DNA from: Sandaracinus amylolyticus
GTDB lineage: Bacteria; Myxococcota_A; Polyangia; Polyangiales; Sandaracinaceae
NCBI RefSeq assembly: GCF_021631985.1
Contig: NZ_CP070225.1
Coordinates: 620,001 to 684,000 of the forward strand
DNA length: 64,000 bases
Reading direction: 5' to 3'
Under the pieces are notes generated by a model that was not told where the DNA came from, did not search any database, and saw only the letters and a list, made by a program, of their open reading frames with translations. Of the stretch, positions 45,963 to 56,195 are shown one piece after another. How positions within the stretch are numbered: position 1 is the stretch's first letter; every line of letters begins with the position of its first letter. The position numbers were made by a program, and so were the translations under genes.

Positions 45963-46646
45963 TCAGTCGTCCAGCGCTTCGGTGATCGCCTCGCCGATCT
46001 GCGTCGGCGAGAGGCGGTACACCTCGCGCGCGCTCTGCGTTCGTGCGGGCGGTGCCGCTTCCACCGTGATGCGCGCCGCGACCTCGCCCGACTCGACGTC
46101 GACGATCGCGATCCGCGCGCGCTCCACGTCCACGCTCACCGCGCCGTAGGTGTAGCGATCGTGCAGCATCTCGCGCGCGACGATGCCGACCCACCGCACC
46201 TCGTCGGGGCTGCTCGCCGCGAGCCGTGCGAGGCCGACGTGCGCCGCGTCGAAGCGCGGTCGTGATCCCGCACGCAGGAGCAGGCCGCGCGCCCCCTGGG
46301 GCAGCTCGCGATCGTGCTCGCTGTGCGCGACGTAGCCGAGGTCCGCTTGCTCGGCGACGTCGAGCTCGGGCGGCGCCGGCATCACGAGCGAGCGAGGATC
46401 GGCGTGCACCGCGAGGCGCACGATCGATGGGTCGCGCAGCGTCTCTGCGAACACGTCGCGCGCCTCGGCGAGCGCGCCCTCGGCGCGCCACCCCCGCGTC
46501 GCCGCCTCGCCGACGACGACGAGGATGCCGAGCACGAGGATCGCGCCTGCCCACGTGACGATCTTCTCGACGCCGCGCTGCGGCGGCGCGGAGTCGGCAT
46601 CGCCGCGCGCGCTCGTGCGGTACGGACCCTCGTGCTTCGGCGTCAT
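45963..46646 (-). CDS. Single-pass membrane-anchored protein, unknown
   Basis: 227 aa. A short cytoplasmic start (KHEGPYRTSARGDADS) is followed by one membrane helix (IVTWAGAILVLGILVVVG, about 29-46). The outside part contains VFAETLRDPSIVRLAVHADP, VRWVGIVAREMLHDRYTYGA and VDVERARIAIVDVESGEVAA, reading as an alpha/beta domain. No catalytic motif recognised. One base separates its ATG from the stop of the lysine-tailed protein gene upstream, so they are surely one transcript. Confidence 0.75.
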   Translation of the reverse strand: MTPKHEGPYRTSARGDADSAPPQRGVEKIVTWAGAILVLGILVVVGEAATRGWRAEGALAEARDVFAETLRDPSIVRLAVHADPRSLVMPAPPELDVAEQADLGYVAHSEHDRELPQGARGLLLRAGSRPRFDAAHVGLARLAASSPDEVRWVGIVAREMLHDRYTYGAVSVDVERARIAIVDVESGEVAARITVEAAPPARTQSAREVYRLSPTQIGEAITEALDD

Positions 46647-46647
46647 G

Positions 46648-47142
46648 TCAGCTCGCCGGGGTCTCGCCTTCGTCGTCGGTGCGGCGCGAGCCTGCGAGCG
46701 CCTCGGTCAGGAACGCGAACGCGTCGCCGATCACCGCGTCCTTGCGCGCGTAGGGCTTCACGCCGGCGTTCACGTCGAGCACTGCGCGCCACATCTCGTC
46801 CTCCGCGCGGATGCGAGTGTCGACGATCGGCGCGAGCTTGCGCGCGAGCTGGTCGCGGAGCGCCGCTTCCTTCTCGCTCGCCTTCTTCGCGTCGCGCACC
46901 AGCTTCTCGAGGCGCGACGGACGCAGGCCGGGGATGCGCACTGCGGGGTTCGCGTCGAGCGTCCGCACGATCTGCGCGACGAGCTCCTCGTAGTTGTCGC
47001 GCGGCTTGAGCTTCGAGCGACGCTCGTCCGAGCTCATCACCACGATCTCGCGCGACTTCGAGGCGCGCTTCTTCACAACCGGCGCCTTCTTCGTTGTCTT
47101 CTTCTTCGCGTTCGCCTTCTTCGCTGCCTTCTTGGTCGCCAT
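46648..47142 (-). CDS. Protein with histone H1-like lysine-rich N-terminal tail
   Basis: 164 aa. Residues 2-30 are almost only Lys, Ala and Thr (ATKKAAKKANAKKKTTKKAP), like the tails of bacterial histone H1-type proteins. The rest is a compact helical domain: NYEELVAQIVRTLDANPAVR, IPGLRPSRLEKLVRDAKKAS, RKLAPIVDTRIRAEDEMWRA and a C-terminal acidic tail. The tail suggests DNA or RNA binding; the globular domain is not one I know. ATG at 47142 follows GGAGGTCGAC, a very strong ribosome-binding site, so high expression is plausible. First gene of a pair with the membrane-anchored protein. Confidence 0.8.
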   Translation of the reverse strand: MATKKAAKKANAKKKTTKKAPVVKKRASKSREIVVMSSDERRSKLKPRDNYEELVAQIVRTLDANPAVRIPGLRPSRLEKLVRDAKKASEKEAALRDQLARKLAPIVDTRIRAEDEMWRAVLDVNAGVKPYARKDAVIGDAFAFLTEALAGSRRTDDEGETPAS

Positions 47143-47497
47143 GTCGACCTCCTTCGCGTGCGAGCGTGGACGAGATCGCGCGTTTTTCAAGCGTTTCATC
47201 GCGATTCTCGAGAGGGTATCCAAGCTAGGAGGGTGGAGTGGTCCCGAGGACCGCTCGGTCCGGTCCGGACCACCACTCGCACCCATCCTCGGGACCGCGC
47301 GGGGTGATCCCGCGCATCGGACCGAGTGATCCGCGGAACCGGACGGACCTCGAGCGACGACCGCTCGGGGTGCTCGGTGGGACCACCCCGAGCCCGACCT
47401 CGGACCAGAACGAGGACGAGCGCGGACCGCACGAGGGTCGAGATCATCTCGCGAGGTGCACGAGCCGCGCGCGCTCGTCACGCTCCTCGGAGCCGCG
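47143..47497. other. 355-base divergent intergenic region with dense GGWCC sites and hairpins
   Basis: Between the divergent lysine-tail and ThpR-like genes. Holds a strong ribosome-binding site for the former, then from 47240 to 47428 a stretch with 11 GGWCC sites and stacked stem-loops. No protein gene is convincing here. No plain sigma-70 promoter was identified for either neighbour. Confidence 0.6.
47240..47428. repeat. Cluster of 11 GGWCC palindromes with nested stem-loops
   Basis: Eleven GGTCC or GGACC pentamers occur in 189 bases, roughly ten times what base composition predicts. Nested structure: GGTCCCGAGGA (47240-47250) pairs with TCCTCGGGACC (47286-47296); between them GGACCGCTCGGTCC and the palindrome GGTCCGGACC; and GCTCGGGGTG (47363-47372) pairs with CACCCCGAGC (47384-47393). 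Confidence 0.7.
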
Positions 47498-48049
47498 ATG
47501 TCCAAGCCCAACTGGTTCGTCGGGATCCCGATCGCCGGGGTCGAGCTGGCCGCGCGGATCTCCGAGCCGCCCTCCGGGATCCGCCGCTTCCATCCCGAGG
47601 ATCTGCACCTCACGGTCGCGTTCCTCGGGATGTGCGGCGAGGAGCGCGCGCGCGCCGGATGGGACGCGCTGGTCTGGACGCTCCCCGCGCTCGACGTGAC
47701 CTTCGGGGCGATCGTCCCGATGGGCAATCCGCGGCGCTACTCCGCGCTCTCCGCGGTGCTCGATGAGGGGCGCGCCGACGTCGAGGCCGCGATGAGCGCC
47801 TCGCGCGACGCGGTCTGCGATGCCGCGGGCGTGCCCCGCGAGATGCGCCCCGCGAAGGCCCACGTCACCGTCGCGCGCCCCGCGCGCAGCACCACCGACG
47901 GCGAGCGACGCGTCGCGCTGCGCTGGGCCGCCGCGATCGATCTGCGCGGCGTGCGGGTGCGCCTCTCCGAGGCCGCGCTCTACACGTGGAACGACGATCG
48001 CGCCTCGCGCCTCTTCCGCGCCGTCGCCACGCGCCCGTTCCCCCCTTGA
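47498..48049 (+). CDS. 2'-5' RNA ligase / RNA 2',3'-cyclic phosphodiesterase family protein (ThpR-like)
   Basis: 183 aa two-histidine phosphoesterase. The two catalytic HxTx motifs are present: LHLTVAFLG (about residue 36) and AHVTVARP (about residue 121). FVGIPIAGVELAARI and the last strand VRLSEAALYTWN fit the family fold. Homologues open 2',3'-cyclic phosphates or join tRNA halves through 2'-5' bonds in vitro; biological role unclear. ATG at 47498 follows CGGAGCCGCG. Confidence 0.9.
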   Translation: MSKPNWFVGIPIAGVELAARISEPPSGIRRFHPEDLHLTVAFLGMCGEERARAGWDALVWTLPALDVTFGAIVPMGNPRRYSALSAVLDEGRADVEAAMSASRDAVCDAAGVPREMRPAKAHVTVARPARSTTDGERRVALRWAAAIDLRGVRVRLSEAALYTWNDDRASRLFRAVATRPFPP

Positions 48050-48085
48050 CCGCCCGCGAGCCGATGGTGATGGTCCGCGGCCGTC

Positions 48086-50035
<1,950 letters not shown>

Positions 50036-50102
50036 GGGATCTCTCGTCACACCTCGACCGCGTCTCTCCCACGGTGGGCTTTGCGTCCAGCCTGCCGCGG
50101 CC

Positions 50103-51206
50103 ATGAGGCGCGTGGTGACAATCTCGGTCGACGCGATCGCGCATCGCGTGCGCAAACGCCTCGGGCTCGAGCCCTCGATCCGTGTCGCAGCGGACGAGGT
50201 GCTCGAGCTGCATCCCGGCGACGTGGGCGAGACTCCGCCGCCGTTCTCGCTGCCACGCCAAATCGAACGAGCGCGCGAGGCAGTGCACCTGTCCACGCTC
50301 AAATTCGAGCTGGAGCGCGCGATCACACGCCGCATCCAGCATGCGCCGACCTACGCGTTCCGGTTCCGCCGCGCGACGATGATCGACGGCGTGGTGTACG
50401 CGAACGGCGCGCGCCAACAGCAGGTCGCCGAGCGCGAGCGGTGGCGGCCGCGATGGCTGGACGCGCCGGAGATCGATCGGGCGGCGCTGGCCTCGTCGGT
50501 GATCGGCGACCAGTTCTTCGGGCACGTGATCGCCGACGACAGCTGCGCGGCGTACCTCGGGCGCGAGCTCGCGCCGGTGTGCTTCACCGAAGGGAGGCGC
50601 CCCCGCAGCGCGCACGCGATGCGCTACCTCGAGCTCTACGGCCTCGCCGACGTGCCGCGCCTCCGCACCGCGCACCTGCGCGAGGCGTGGCTGTTCCAGG
50701 ACTTCGGGATGAACGGCCACAAGCGCGCGCGGTTCCGCCAGCTGCGCGAGCGACTGCGGGTGATCCCGCCCGCACGCAGCGGGCACGGGGTGTTCTTCCG
50801 GCGCCGCGGCGCGGGCCTGCCGCGCGGGCTGATGAACGAGGCGGCGATCGAGGAGCGCCTCGCGCGCGAGGGGTACGAGATCATCGACGTGGCGCGCGCG
50901 GACGCGGACGAGATCATCCGCCGCACGCGCGACGCGAGCGTGGTGTGCGGGGTGGAGGGCAGCGCGCTGATGCACGGGCTGCTCTGCATGCGCGAGGGTG
51001 GGGCGCTCGTGTCGCTGCAGCCGCCGTATCGCTTCACGATGGCGCTCCGCGATCACGCCGACGCGATGGGCATGCGCTACGGCTTCGTGGTGGGGATCGG
51101 GACCCGCACGCGCTTCGAGATCGACGAGGACGAGGTGCTGAGCACGCTCGAGCTCGCGTGGGGGAACGTGAGCGACGCGGGCCAGCGTCGTGATCGCGCA
51201 GCGTGA
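50103..51206 (+). CDS. Family 61-type glycosyltransferase (DUF563)
   Basis: 367 aa. The C-terminal two thirds fit the GT61 family: FFGHVIADDSCAAYLGRELA, LFQDFGMNGHKRARFRQLRE, GHGVFFRRRGAGLPRGLMNE, EERLAREGYEIIDVARADAD, and the acceptor-end VVCGVEGSALMHGLLCMREG. Members transfer xylose or related sugars to glycans. No other polysaccharide gene adjoins, and there is no membrane segment, so the acceptor is unknown. ATG at 50103. Confidence 0.85.
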   Translation: MRRVVTISVDAIAHRVRKRLGLEPSIRVAADEVLELHPGDVGETPPPFSLPRQIERAREAVHLSTLKFELERAITRRIQHAPTYAFRFRRATMIDGVVYANGARQQQVAERERWRPRWLDAPEIDRAALASSVIGDQFFGHVIADDSCAAYLGRELAPVCFTEGRRPRSAHAMRYLELYGLADVPRLRTAHLREAWLFQDFGMNGHKRARFRQLRERLRVIPPARSGHGVFFRRRGAGLPRGLMNEAAIEERLAREGYEIIDVARADADEIIRRTRDASVVCGVEGSALMHGLLCMREGGALVSLQPPYRFTMALRDHADAMGMRYGFVVGIGTRTRFEIDEDEVLSTLELAWGNVSDAGQRRDRAA

Positions 51207-51224
51207 GATCGCGAGCGGGCAGCG

Positions 51225-51255
51225 TTGACACCCGACCTGCCCGATGGACTACGAT
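51225..51255 (+). promoter_or_regulatory. Candidate sigma-70 promoter of the DUF1232 gene
   Basis: A consensus TTGACA (51225-51230) is followed 19 bases later by TACGAT (51250-51255). ATG is at 51281 after the ribosome-binding site CGGAGGAGCG. The -35 is perfect; the spacer is long by one or two bases. Confidence 0.5.
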
Positions 51256-51280
51256 GCCCTCGCCCTACTTCGGAGGAGCG

Positions 51281-51829
51281 ATGGCAGAGATCGATTCCAA
51301 GTACCTCGACACCTTCCCCGCGTGGCTGCGCAGCTTGGGCGAGGACGCGGAGAAGCTGGCCGAGCTCCTCTCGGGCGAGGCGCTCTCGTCCGGTGCGCGG
51401 GAGTCGATCGCGGGAGGCCTCAACTACCTCTTCAAGTCGCTGGACCTCATCCCCGACGGGATCGACGACATCGGCTATCTCGACGACGCCTTCGTGCTCC
51501 GCGTCGCGGCGGATCTCGCGGCGGCGGCCGACGAGGGGAACGACCCGAACGCGAGCCGCGCGCTCGCGGCGCTGGCGAACGACTGCGAGACGGTGCGTGA
51601 CTTCCTGGGCCGCGACTACACGCGCCTGGAGAGCTACGTGAAGGGGCTGCGCAAGGGCGCGGCGCGCGGCCGCTCGGTGGCCGACATCCTCGGCGACGCG
51701 TCGGTGCGCGAGGACTTCCTCGGGGACGTGCGCGGCTTCGCGAAGACGTACGAGGCGCCCTCGTTCTCGCGCGAGGAGAAGAACCTGATCAAGCTCCGCG
51801 CGTTCTTCGACGCGAAGCTGCCGAAGTGA
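51281..51829 (+). CDS. DUF1232 (YkvA-like) protein
   Basis: 182 aa. The family core is GGLNYLFKSLDLIPDGIDDI then GYLDDAFVLRVAADLA, the amphipathic LD-x-IPD-x-x-D/x-x-G-x-x-DD pattern of DUF1232. An N-terminal helix (KYLDTFPAWLRSLGEDAEKL) and a C-terminal region with KGLRKGAARGRSVADILGDA flank it. Function unknown; related proteins associate with membranes or metal stress. ATG at 51281 follows a good ribosome-binding site and its own promoter. A run of stem-loops follows the stop. Confidence 0.85.
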   Translation: MAEIDSKYLDTFPAWLRSLGEDAEKLAELLSGEALSSGARESIAGGLNYLFKSLDLIPDGIDDIGYLDDAFVLRVAADLAAAADEGNDPNASRALAALANDCETVRDFLGRDYTRLESYVKGLRKGAARGRSVADILGDASVREDFLGDVRGFAKTYEAPSFSREEKNLIKLRAFFDAKLPK

Positions 51830-51900
51830 CCTCGTAGGGCCGCGCGAGCCCGCGGCCTCGGCATCGATCGGAGCCGACTCCGCGAACCGAACGAGAGCAA

Positions 51901-51990
51901 GCGGGGCTGGGGCCCCGCGCGCAGCGTTCGGGGTGGGGGGGCCCGATCCGGCTTTGCCGGTCGGGGGGAGGGGGCTTCCAAGACCCCTCC
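51901..51990 (+). terminator. Three consecutive stem-loops after the DUF1232 gene
   Basis: GCGGGGC/GCCCCGC (51901-51918, four-base loop), CCGA-CCGGC/GCCGG-TCGG around TTT (51943-51964, one bulge) and GGAGGGG/CCCCTCC (51967-51990). The last is followed by GAAAAAC rather than a U-run, so if it terminates, it may do so with Rho or on either strand. Confidence 0.45.
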
Positions 51991-52085
51991 GAAAAACAGC
52001 GCTGTGCCGACCCGTGGGAAGTCCGGGAGCCGGGCTCGTTGTCGCCGTGGACAGGCGACCTCAGAGAGTCTAAAAGGCTCCCGCC

Positions 52086-54248
52086 ATGAATCCCATCGCG
52101 ATGACGGTGATTTTCGTCGTGACCTTGGGCGCGTTCGCCTGGTCCGCGGTCCGACGTTGGCGACTTCTGATGGTCGCGGCGCCCGATCGACGCATCGCGC
52201 TCGACGGCGATTCCCTGGCCGAGCGCGTCCGACAGGTCCTCGTGATCGCGCTCGGGCAGGAGAAGATGCCCAAGAACGAGCGTTATCGGCTCGAGGGCAT
52301 CGCGCACATCTTCATCTTCGCGGGGTTCAACGTCCTGCTGCTCAACACGCTGCTCCTCTGGGGCCGCGCGTACGACAGGGACTTCGACTTCTTCGGGCTG
52401 CTCGCGGACGGCTTCGTCGTCGGGCAGCTCTACTCGTTCGCGAAGGAGATCATCGCGGCGCTGACCGTCGTCGGCTCGCTCGTCTTCCTCTACGACCGAA
52501 TCACGAAGCGCTACCCGCGCATGACGTTCGGCGCGGAGGGCATGATCATCCTCGGCATCATCATCACGATGATGCTCTCCGACTTCCTCTACGTCGCAGG
52601 GCGCCACGTGATCGAGACGCGCGCGCTCGGCGAGGCGCCGCACTGGACGTGGCACGAGCCGATCGGCTCGGCGATCGGGCTGGCGTTCGGCGGGCTCTCG
52701 AACAGCACGGTCTCGGTGCTCGAGCACGCGGGCTTCTGGTGGCACGCGTCCTGGGTCCTGATCTTCCTGAACCTGCTGCCCTACTCGAAGCACTTCCACA
52801 TCATCACCTCGATGTTCAACGTCTTCTTCCAGCCGCTCGAGGCGCGCGGGAAGCTGCCGGACGTCGACGACATCGAGGGGAAGATCGAGCGCGAGGAGCC
52901 GATCGGCGTCGGCAAGATCGAGCACCTCACGTGGAAGATGGCGCTCGACCTCTACACGTGCACGGAGTGCGGGCGCTGCAGCGACAACTGCCCGGCGTTC
53001 ACGACCGGCAAGAAGCTCTCGCCGAAGCACCTCACGCTCGCGCTGCGTGATCACCTCTACGATCTCGAGGAGCACTTCCTCGGCAACGCCGGCATCGAGG
53101 GCCCGAAGGCCGCGAACGCGGTGGCCCCCGAGAAGCACGTGCACGGCGACCCGCCGCCCGACGCGTACCACCGCAAGGCCGAGCACGTCGATCTGCTGCC
53201 CGACATCGTGAACCCCGAGGTCATCTGGGCGTGCACGACGTGCCGCGCCTGCGAGGAGCAGTGCCCGGTCCAGATCTCGTACGTCGACAAGATCGTCGAG
53301 ATGCGCCGGCACGAGATCATGATCAAGAACGACTTCCCGGCGGACTTCCAGAAGGCCTTCCGCGGCATGGAGACCAACGGGAACCCGTGGAATTTGCCGG
53401 CGATGGATCGCGGCAACTGGGCGACCGGGCTCGACAAGGAAGGCGTGGAGGTCCGCTTCCTCGCCGATCACCTCGAGGCCGACGTCGTGTACTGGGTGGG
53501 CTGCGCGGCGGAGTACGACGATCGCGCGAAGAAGGTCGCGCGCTCGGTCGCGAAGCTCCTCGATCACGCGGGCGTCGACTGGGCGGTGATGGGCAGCGAC
53601 GCGACGTGCACCGGTGATCCGGCGCGCCGCGCGGGCAACGAGTTCCTGTTCCAGACGCTCGCGCAGGCGAACGTCGAGACGCTGAACGGGATGGGCGTGG
53701 ACAAGAAGGTCGTGATCACGGCCTGCCCGCACTGCTTCAACACGCTGAAGAACGAGTACCCGAGCTTCGGCGGCAAGTACGACGTGGTGCACCACGCCGA
53801 CTATCTGAACGGGCTCATCGCGCGCGGCGTGCTGAAGCCGACGAAGTCGGTCGAGGCGAAGGTCACGTACCACGACAGCTGCTACCTCGGCCGCTACAAC
53901 GACGTGTACGAGTCGCCGCGCAAGGTGCTCGAGGCGATCCCCGGCGTGACCCTCGTCGAGCCGGCGTACTGGAACAAGGCGAAGGGCCTGTGCTGCGGCG
54001 CGGGTGGCGCGCAAATGTGGAAGGAAGAGGAGCACGGCAAGGAGCGCGTGAACAAGAAGCGCACGCTCCAGCTGCTCGACACCGGCGCGACGAAGATCGC
54101 GACCGGGTGCCCCTTCTGCATGACGATGATCAGCGACGGCATCGCGGGCGAGGAGAAGACGGACACCGTCGAGAACCTCGACATCGCGGAGCTGCTCGAT
54201 CGCTCGATCGACTACTCGCGTGCGGTGGAGCGCGACGCCGCGGAGTGA
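52086..54248 (+). CDS. EtfD-like membrane Fe-S oxidoreductase (HdrD/GlpC-type)
   Basis: 720 aa. About five N-terminal membrane segments (residues 1-255, including HIFIFAGFNVLLLNTLLLWG, GMIILGIIITMMLSDFLYVA) carry histidines that could bind haem. Two 4Fe-4S ferredoxin motifs follow: CTECGRCSDNCP (from residue 292) and CTTCRACEEQCP (from residue 383). Two CCG domains come next (VYWVGCAAEYDDRAKKVARS, ITACPHCFNTLKNEYP, TYHDSCYLGRYNDVYE, GLCCGAGGAQMWKEEE). This fits the EtfD/EMO branch that passes electrons from electron-transfer flavoprotein to menaquinone in fatty-acid oxidation. No etfAB is adjacent, so the donor is an inference. Confidence 0.9.
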   Translation: MNPIAMTVIFVVTLGAFAWSAVRRWRLLMVAAPDRRIALDGDSLAERVRQVLVIALGQEKMPKNERYRLEGIAHIFIFAGFNVLLLNTLLLWGRAYDRDFDFFGLLADGFVVGQLYSFAKEIIAALTVVGSLVFLYDRITKRYPRMTFGAEGMIILGIIITMMLSDFLYVAGRHVIETRALGEAPHWTWHEPIGSAIGLAFGGLSNSTVSVLEHAGFWWHASWVLIFLNLLPYSKHFHIITSMFNVFFQPLEARGKLPDVDDIEGKIEREEPIGVGKIEHLTWKMALDLYTCTECGRCSDNCPAFTTGKKLSPKHLTLALRDHLYDLEEHFLGNAGIEGPKAANAVAPEKHVHGDPPPDAYHRKAEHVDLLPDIVNPEVIWACTTCRACEEQCPVQISYVDKIVEMRRHEIMIKNDFPADFQKAFRGMETNGNPWNLPAMDRGNWATGLDKEGVEVRFLADHLEADVVYWVGCAAEYDDRAKKVARSVAKLLDHAGVDWAVMGSDATCTGDPARRAGNEFLFQTLAQANVETLNGMGVDKKVVITACPHCFNTLKNEYPSFGGKYDVVHHADYLNGLIARGVLKPTKSVEAKVTYHDSCYLGRYNDVYESPRKVLEAIPGVTLVEPAYWNKAKGLCCGAGGAQMWKEEEHGKERVNKKRTLQLLDTGATKIATGCPFCMTMISDGIAGEEKTDTVENLDIAELLDRSIDYSRAVERDAAE

Positions 54249-54333
54249 TCGCGGCGCAGTGAGCGCGAGCAGACGGCGGCCGGGAGCGATCCCGAGCCGC
54301 CGTTCGCGTTCTCGCTGGTAGAGTTCGTGGCCG

Positions 54334-54735
54334 ATGATCCTGCTGCTCCAGGCGAGCGCCGAGCTGCCGGGCGGGTACGGGGTGGCGCTGCTCCAGTCGC
54401 TGCTCGCGCTCGCCGCGGTGTGCGTGCTCGCGTGGGTGGTGCTGCGATGGGCGTCGCAGCGCGGGCTCGGCACGTTCGCGCGCGGGACGCGGGTGAAGGT
54501 GATCGAGCGCGTGCCGCTCGATGCGCGGCGCACGTTGTGGCTGGTGAAGGTCGGCGGGAAGGTGCTGCTGATCGGCGCGGGCGATGGCGCGTCGCCGAAC
54601 ACGCTGACCGAGCTGCGCGAGGACGAGCTGCCTGCTGCGGAAAGCAACGCGAAGGGCGCGACGTTCGTCGAGGTTCTGCGGCGCGCGGCGAGCGGAGAGA
54701 CGAAGCGCACCGAGGAGACCAAGCGTCCCGAGTAG
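54334..54735 (+). CDS. FliO/MopB-family protein, orphan
   Basis: 133 aa. One membrane helix (ALLQSLLALAAVCVLAWVVL, about 18-37) and the FliO core: GTRVKVIERVPLDARRTLWL, VKVGGKVLLIGAGDGA. FliO helps assemble the flagellar export gate. No flagellar or type III secretion gene is nearby, and the C-terminal tail is short and charged. A -10-like TAGAGT (54319-54324) lies nine bases before ATG, suggesting a short or leaderless transcript. It may serve a dispersed export apparatus or be a relic. Confidence 0.8.
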   Translation: MILLLQASAELPGGYGVALLQSLLALAAVCVLAWVVLRWASQRGLGTFARGTRVKVIERVPLDARRTLWLVKVGGKVLLIGAGDGASPNTLTELREDELPAAESNAKGATFVEVLRRAASGETKRTEETKRPE

Positions 54736-54764
54736 TCGGGCTTGTGGCACCATCGAGGGGAGCG

Positions 54765-56195
54765 ATGCCATCGCACCTTCCCGAGCCCGGCGCGCAGGTG
54801 GAGCGCTACACGGTGCTCTTCGAGGTCGCCCGGGGCGGGATGGCCGTGGTGTACGCGGCGCGGCGTACGGGGATCGGCGGGTTCGACAAGATCGTCGCGC
54901 TGAAGCTGATGTCGCCGGCGATGGTGACCGAGCGTCGCTACGTCGACATGTTCCTCGACGAGGCGCGGATCGCGGCGCGCATCGATCATCCGAACGTCGT
55001 GCAGGTGTTCGAGGTGGGCGAGCACGAGGGCTTGCCCTTCCTCGTGATGGAGCTGGTGCAGGGCGTCGCGCTGACCGACGTGCTGCGCGCGACGCCTCCT
55101 CCGCCGCTCGCGATCCGGGCGGCGCTCCTCGCGGCCGCGGCGCGTGGTCTGCACGCGGCGCACGAGACGCTGGGCGCCGACGGAGCGCCGCTCGGGCTCG
55201 TGCACCGCGACGTGAGCCCGCACAACGTGCTCGTCGGGTTCGACGGACGCGTGAAGGTCACGGACTTCGGGATCGCGGCGGCGCGCGGGCGCATCACGCA
55301 CACCGCGTCGGGCGAGCTCAAGGGCAAGATGTCGTATCTCGCGCCCGAGCAGATCACGCGTGAGCGTCCGACCGATCGACGCGCGGACGTGTGGGCGCTC
55401 GGCGTGATGACGTGGGAGACGTTCGCGCTGCGCCGGCTCTTCGCGGGGAGCGACGACGCGCAGCGCATGTTCGCGGTGCTGCGCGCGCCGATCCCGGATC
55501 TGCGCGAGCTCGATCCCGAGGTGCCCGCGGAGATCGCGGAGATCGCGGCGCGCGCGCTGAGCCGCGACGTGGACGCGAGGCTCGCGACCGCGGAGGAGCT
55601 CGCGGTGGTGCTCGAGGGCGCGTCGCTGCGGCTCGGCGGAGCGAGCGTCGCGTCGTGGATGGGCGATCGGTTCGCCGAGAAGACGGTCGCGATCCGCGCG
55701 CGGCTCGATGCGGTGCCGAGCGCGCCCGAGGAGGGCGATGCGACGATCGTCGCGACGCCGGAGATCGAGGCGACGCGGACCGAGCTCGACGTCGCGCGGC
55801 CGCCCGCGCGGCGCGCGCCGATCGTCGCGGGTGTGCTCGGGCTCGTGATGCTCGCGGCGCTCGCGGTGTGGCGTTTGACCGCGACGCCGGAGAGCGCGCC
55901 GGTGGTGCGCCCTCCCGTCGAGGCGCCCGCCGAGTCCTGGGGTGAGCCCGACCTCGTCGACTACCCCGACGGCCTGAGCACGCCATCGGTCGAGACGACG
56001 CCGCCCGTCGCGCCGCCGCCTCCGGTGGTTGCGGCCTCCGTCGCGGTGTCGGAGCCGGAGCCGCTGCCCACGTCGCGTCCGCGGGCGCGCGAGCGTGCGC
56101 GGGATCGCGTTCGCCGCGCCGAGCCGGAGCCCCGCGCGCCGCAGGTCGCGAGCGAGCCCACGCCGCGCCGCGATCTGCTGCCGAACCCGTTCTGA
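54765..56195 (+). CDS. Ser/Thr protein kinase with single C-terminal membrane helix
   Basis: 476 aa. Catalytic domain (about residues 14-275): glycine loop FEVARGGMAVVYAARRTG, VALKLM lysine, catalytic loop LVHRDVSPHNVLV (HRDVS in place of HRDLK, as in many myxobacterial kinases), DFGIA, LAPEQ. A helix (VAGVLGLVMLAALAVWRLTA, about 350-370) leads to a Pro/Glu/Arg-rich outside tail ending DLLPNPF. First gene of a cluster: its stop overlaps the TPR gene start by one base (TGATG), and the FHA activator and VCBS lipoprotein follow. ATG at 54765 after GAGGGGAGCG. Confidence 0.92.
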   Translation: MPSHLPEPGAQVERYTVLFEVARGGMAVVYAARRTGIGGFDKIVALKLMSPAMVTERRYVDMFLDEARIAARIDHPNVVQVFEVGEHEGLPFLVMELVQGVALTDVLRATPPPPLAIRAALLAAAARGLHAAHETLGADGAPLGLVHRDVSPHNVLVGFDGRVKVTDFGIAAARGRITHTASGELKGKMSYLAPEQITRERPTDRRADVWALGVMTWETFALRRLFAGSDDAQRMFAVLRAPIPDLRELDPEVPAEIAEIAARALSRDVDARLATAEELAVVLEGASLRLGGASVASWMGDRFAEKTVAIRARLDAVPSAPEEGDATIVATPEIEATRTELDVARPPARRAPIVAGVLGLVMLAALAVWRLTATPESAPVVRPPVEAPAESWGEPDLVDYPDGLSTPSVETTPPVAPPPPVVAASVAVSEPEPLPTSRPRARERARDRVRRAEPEPRAPQVASEPTPRRDLLPNPF

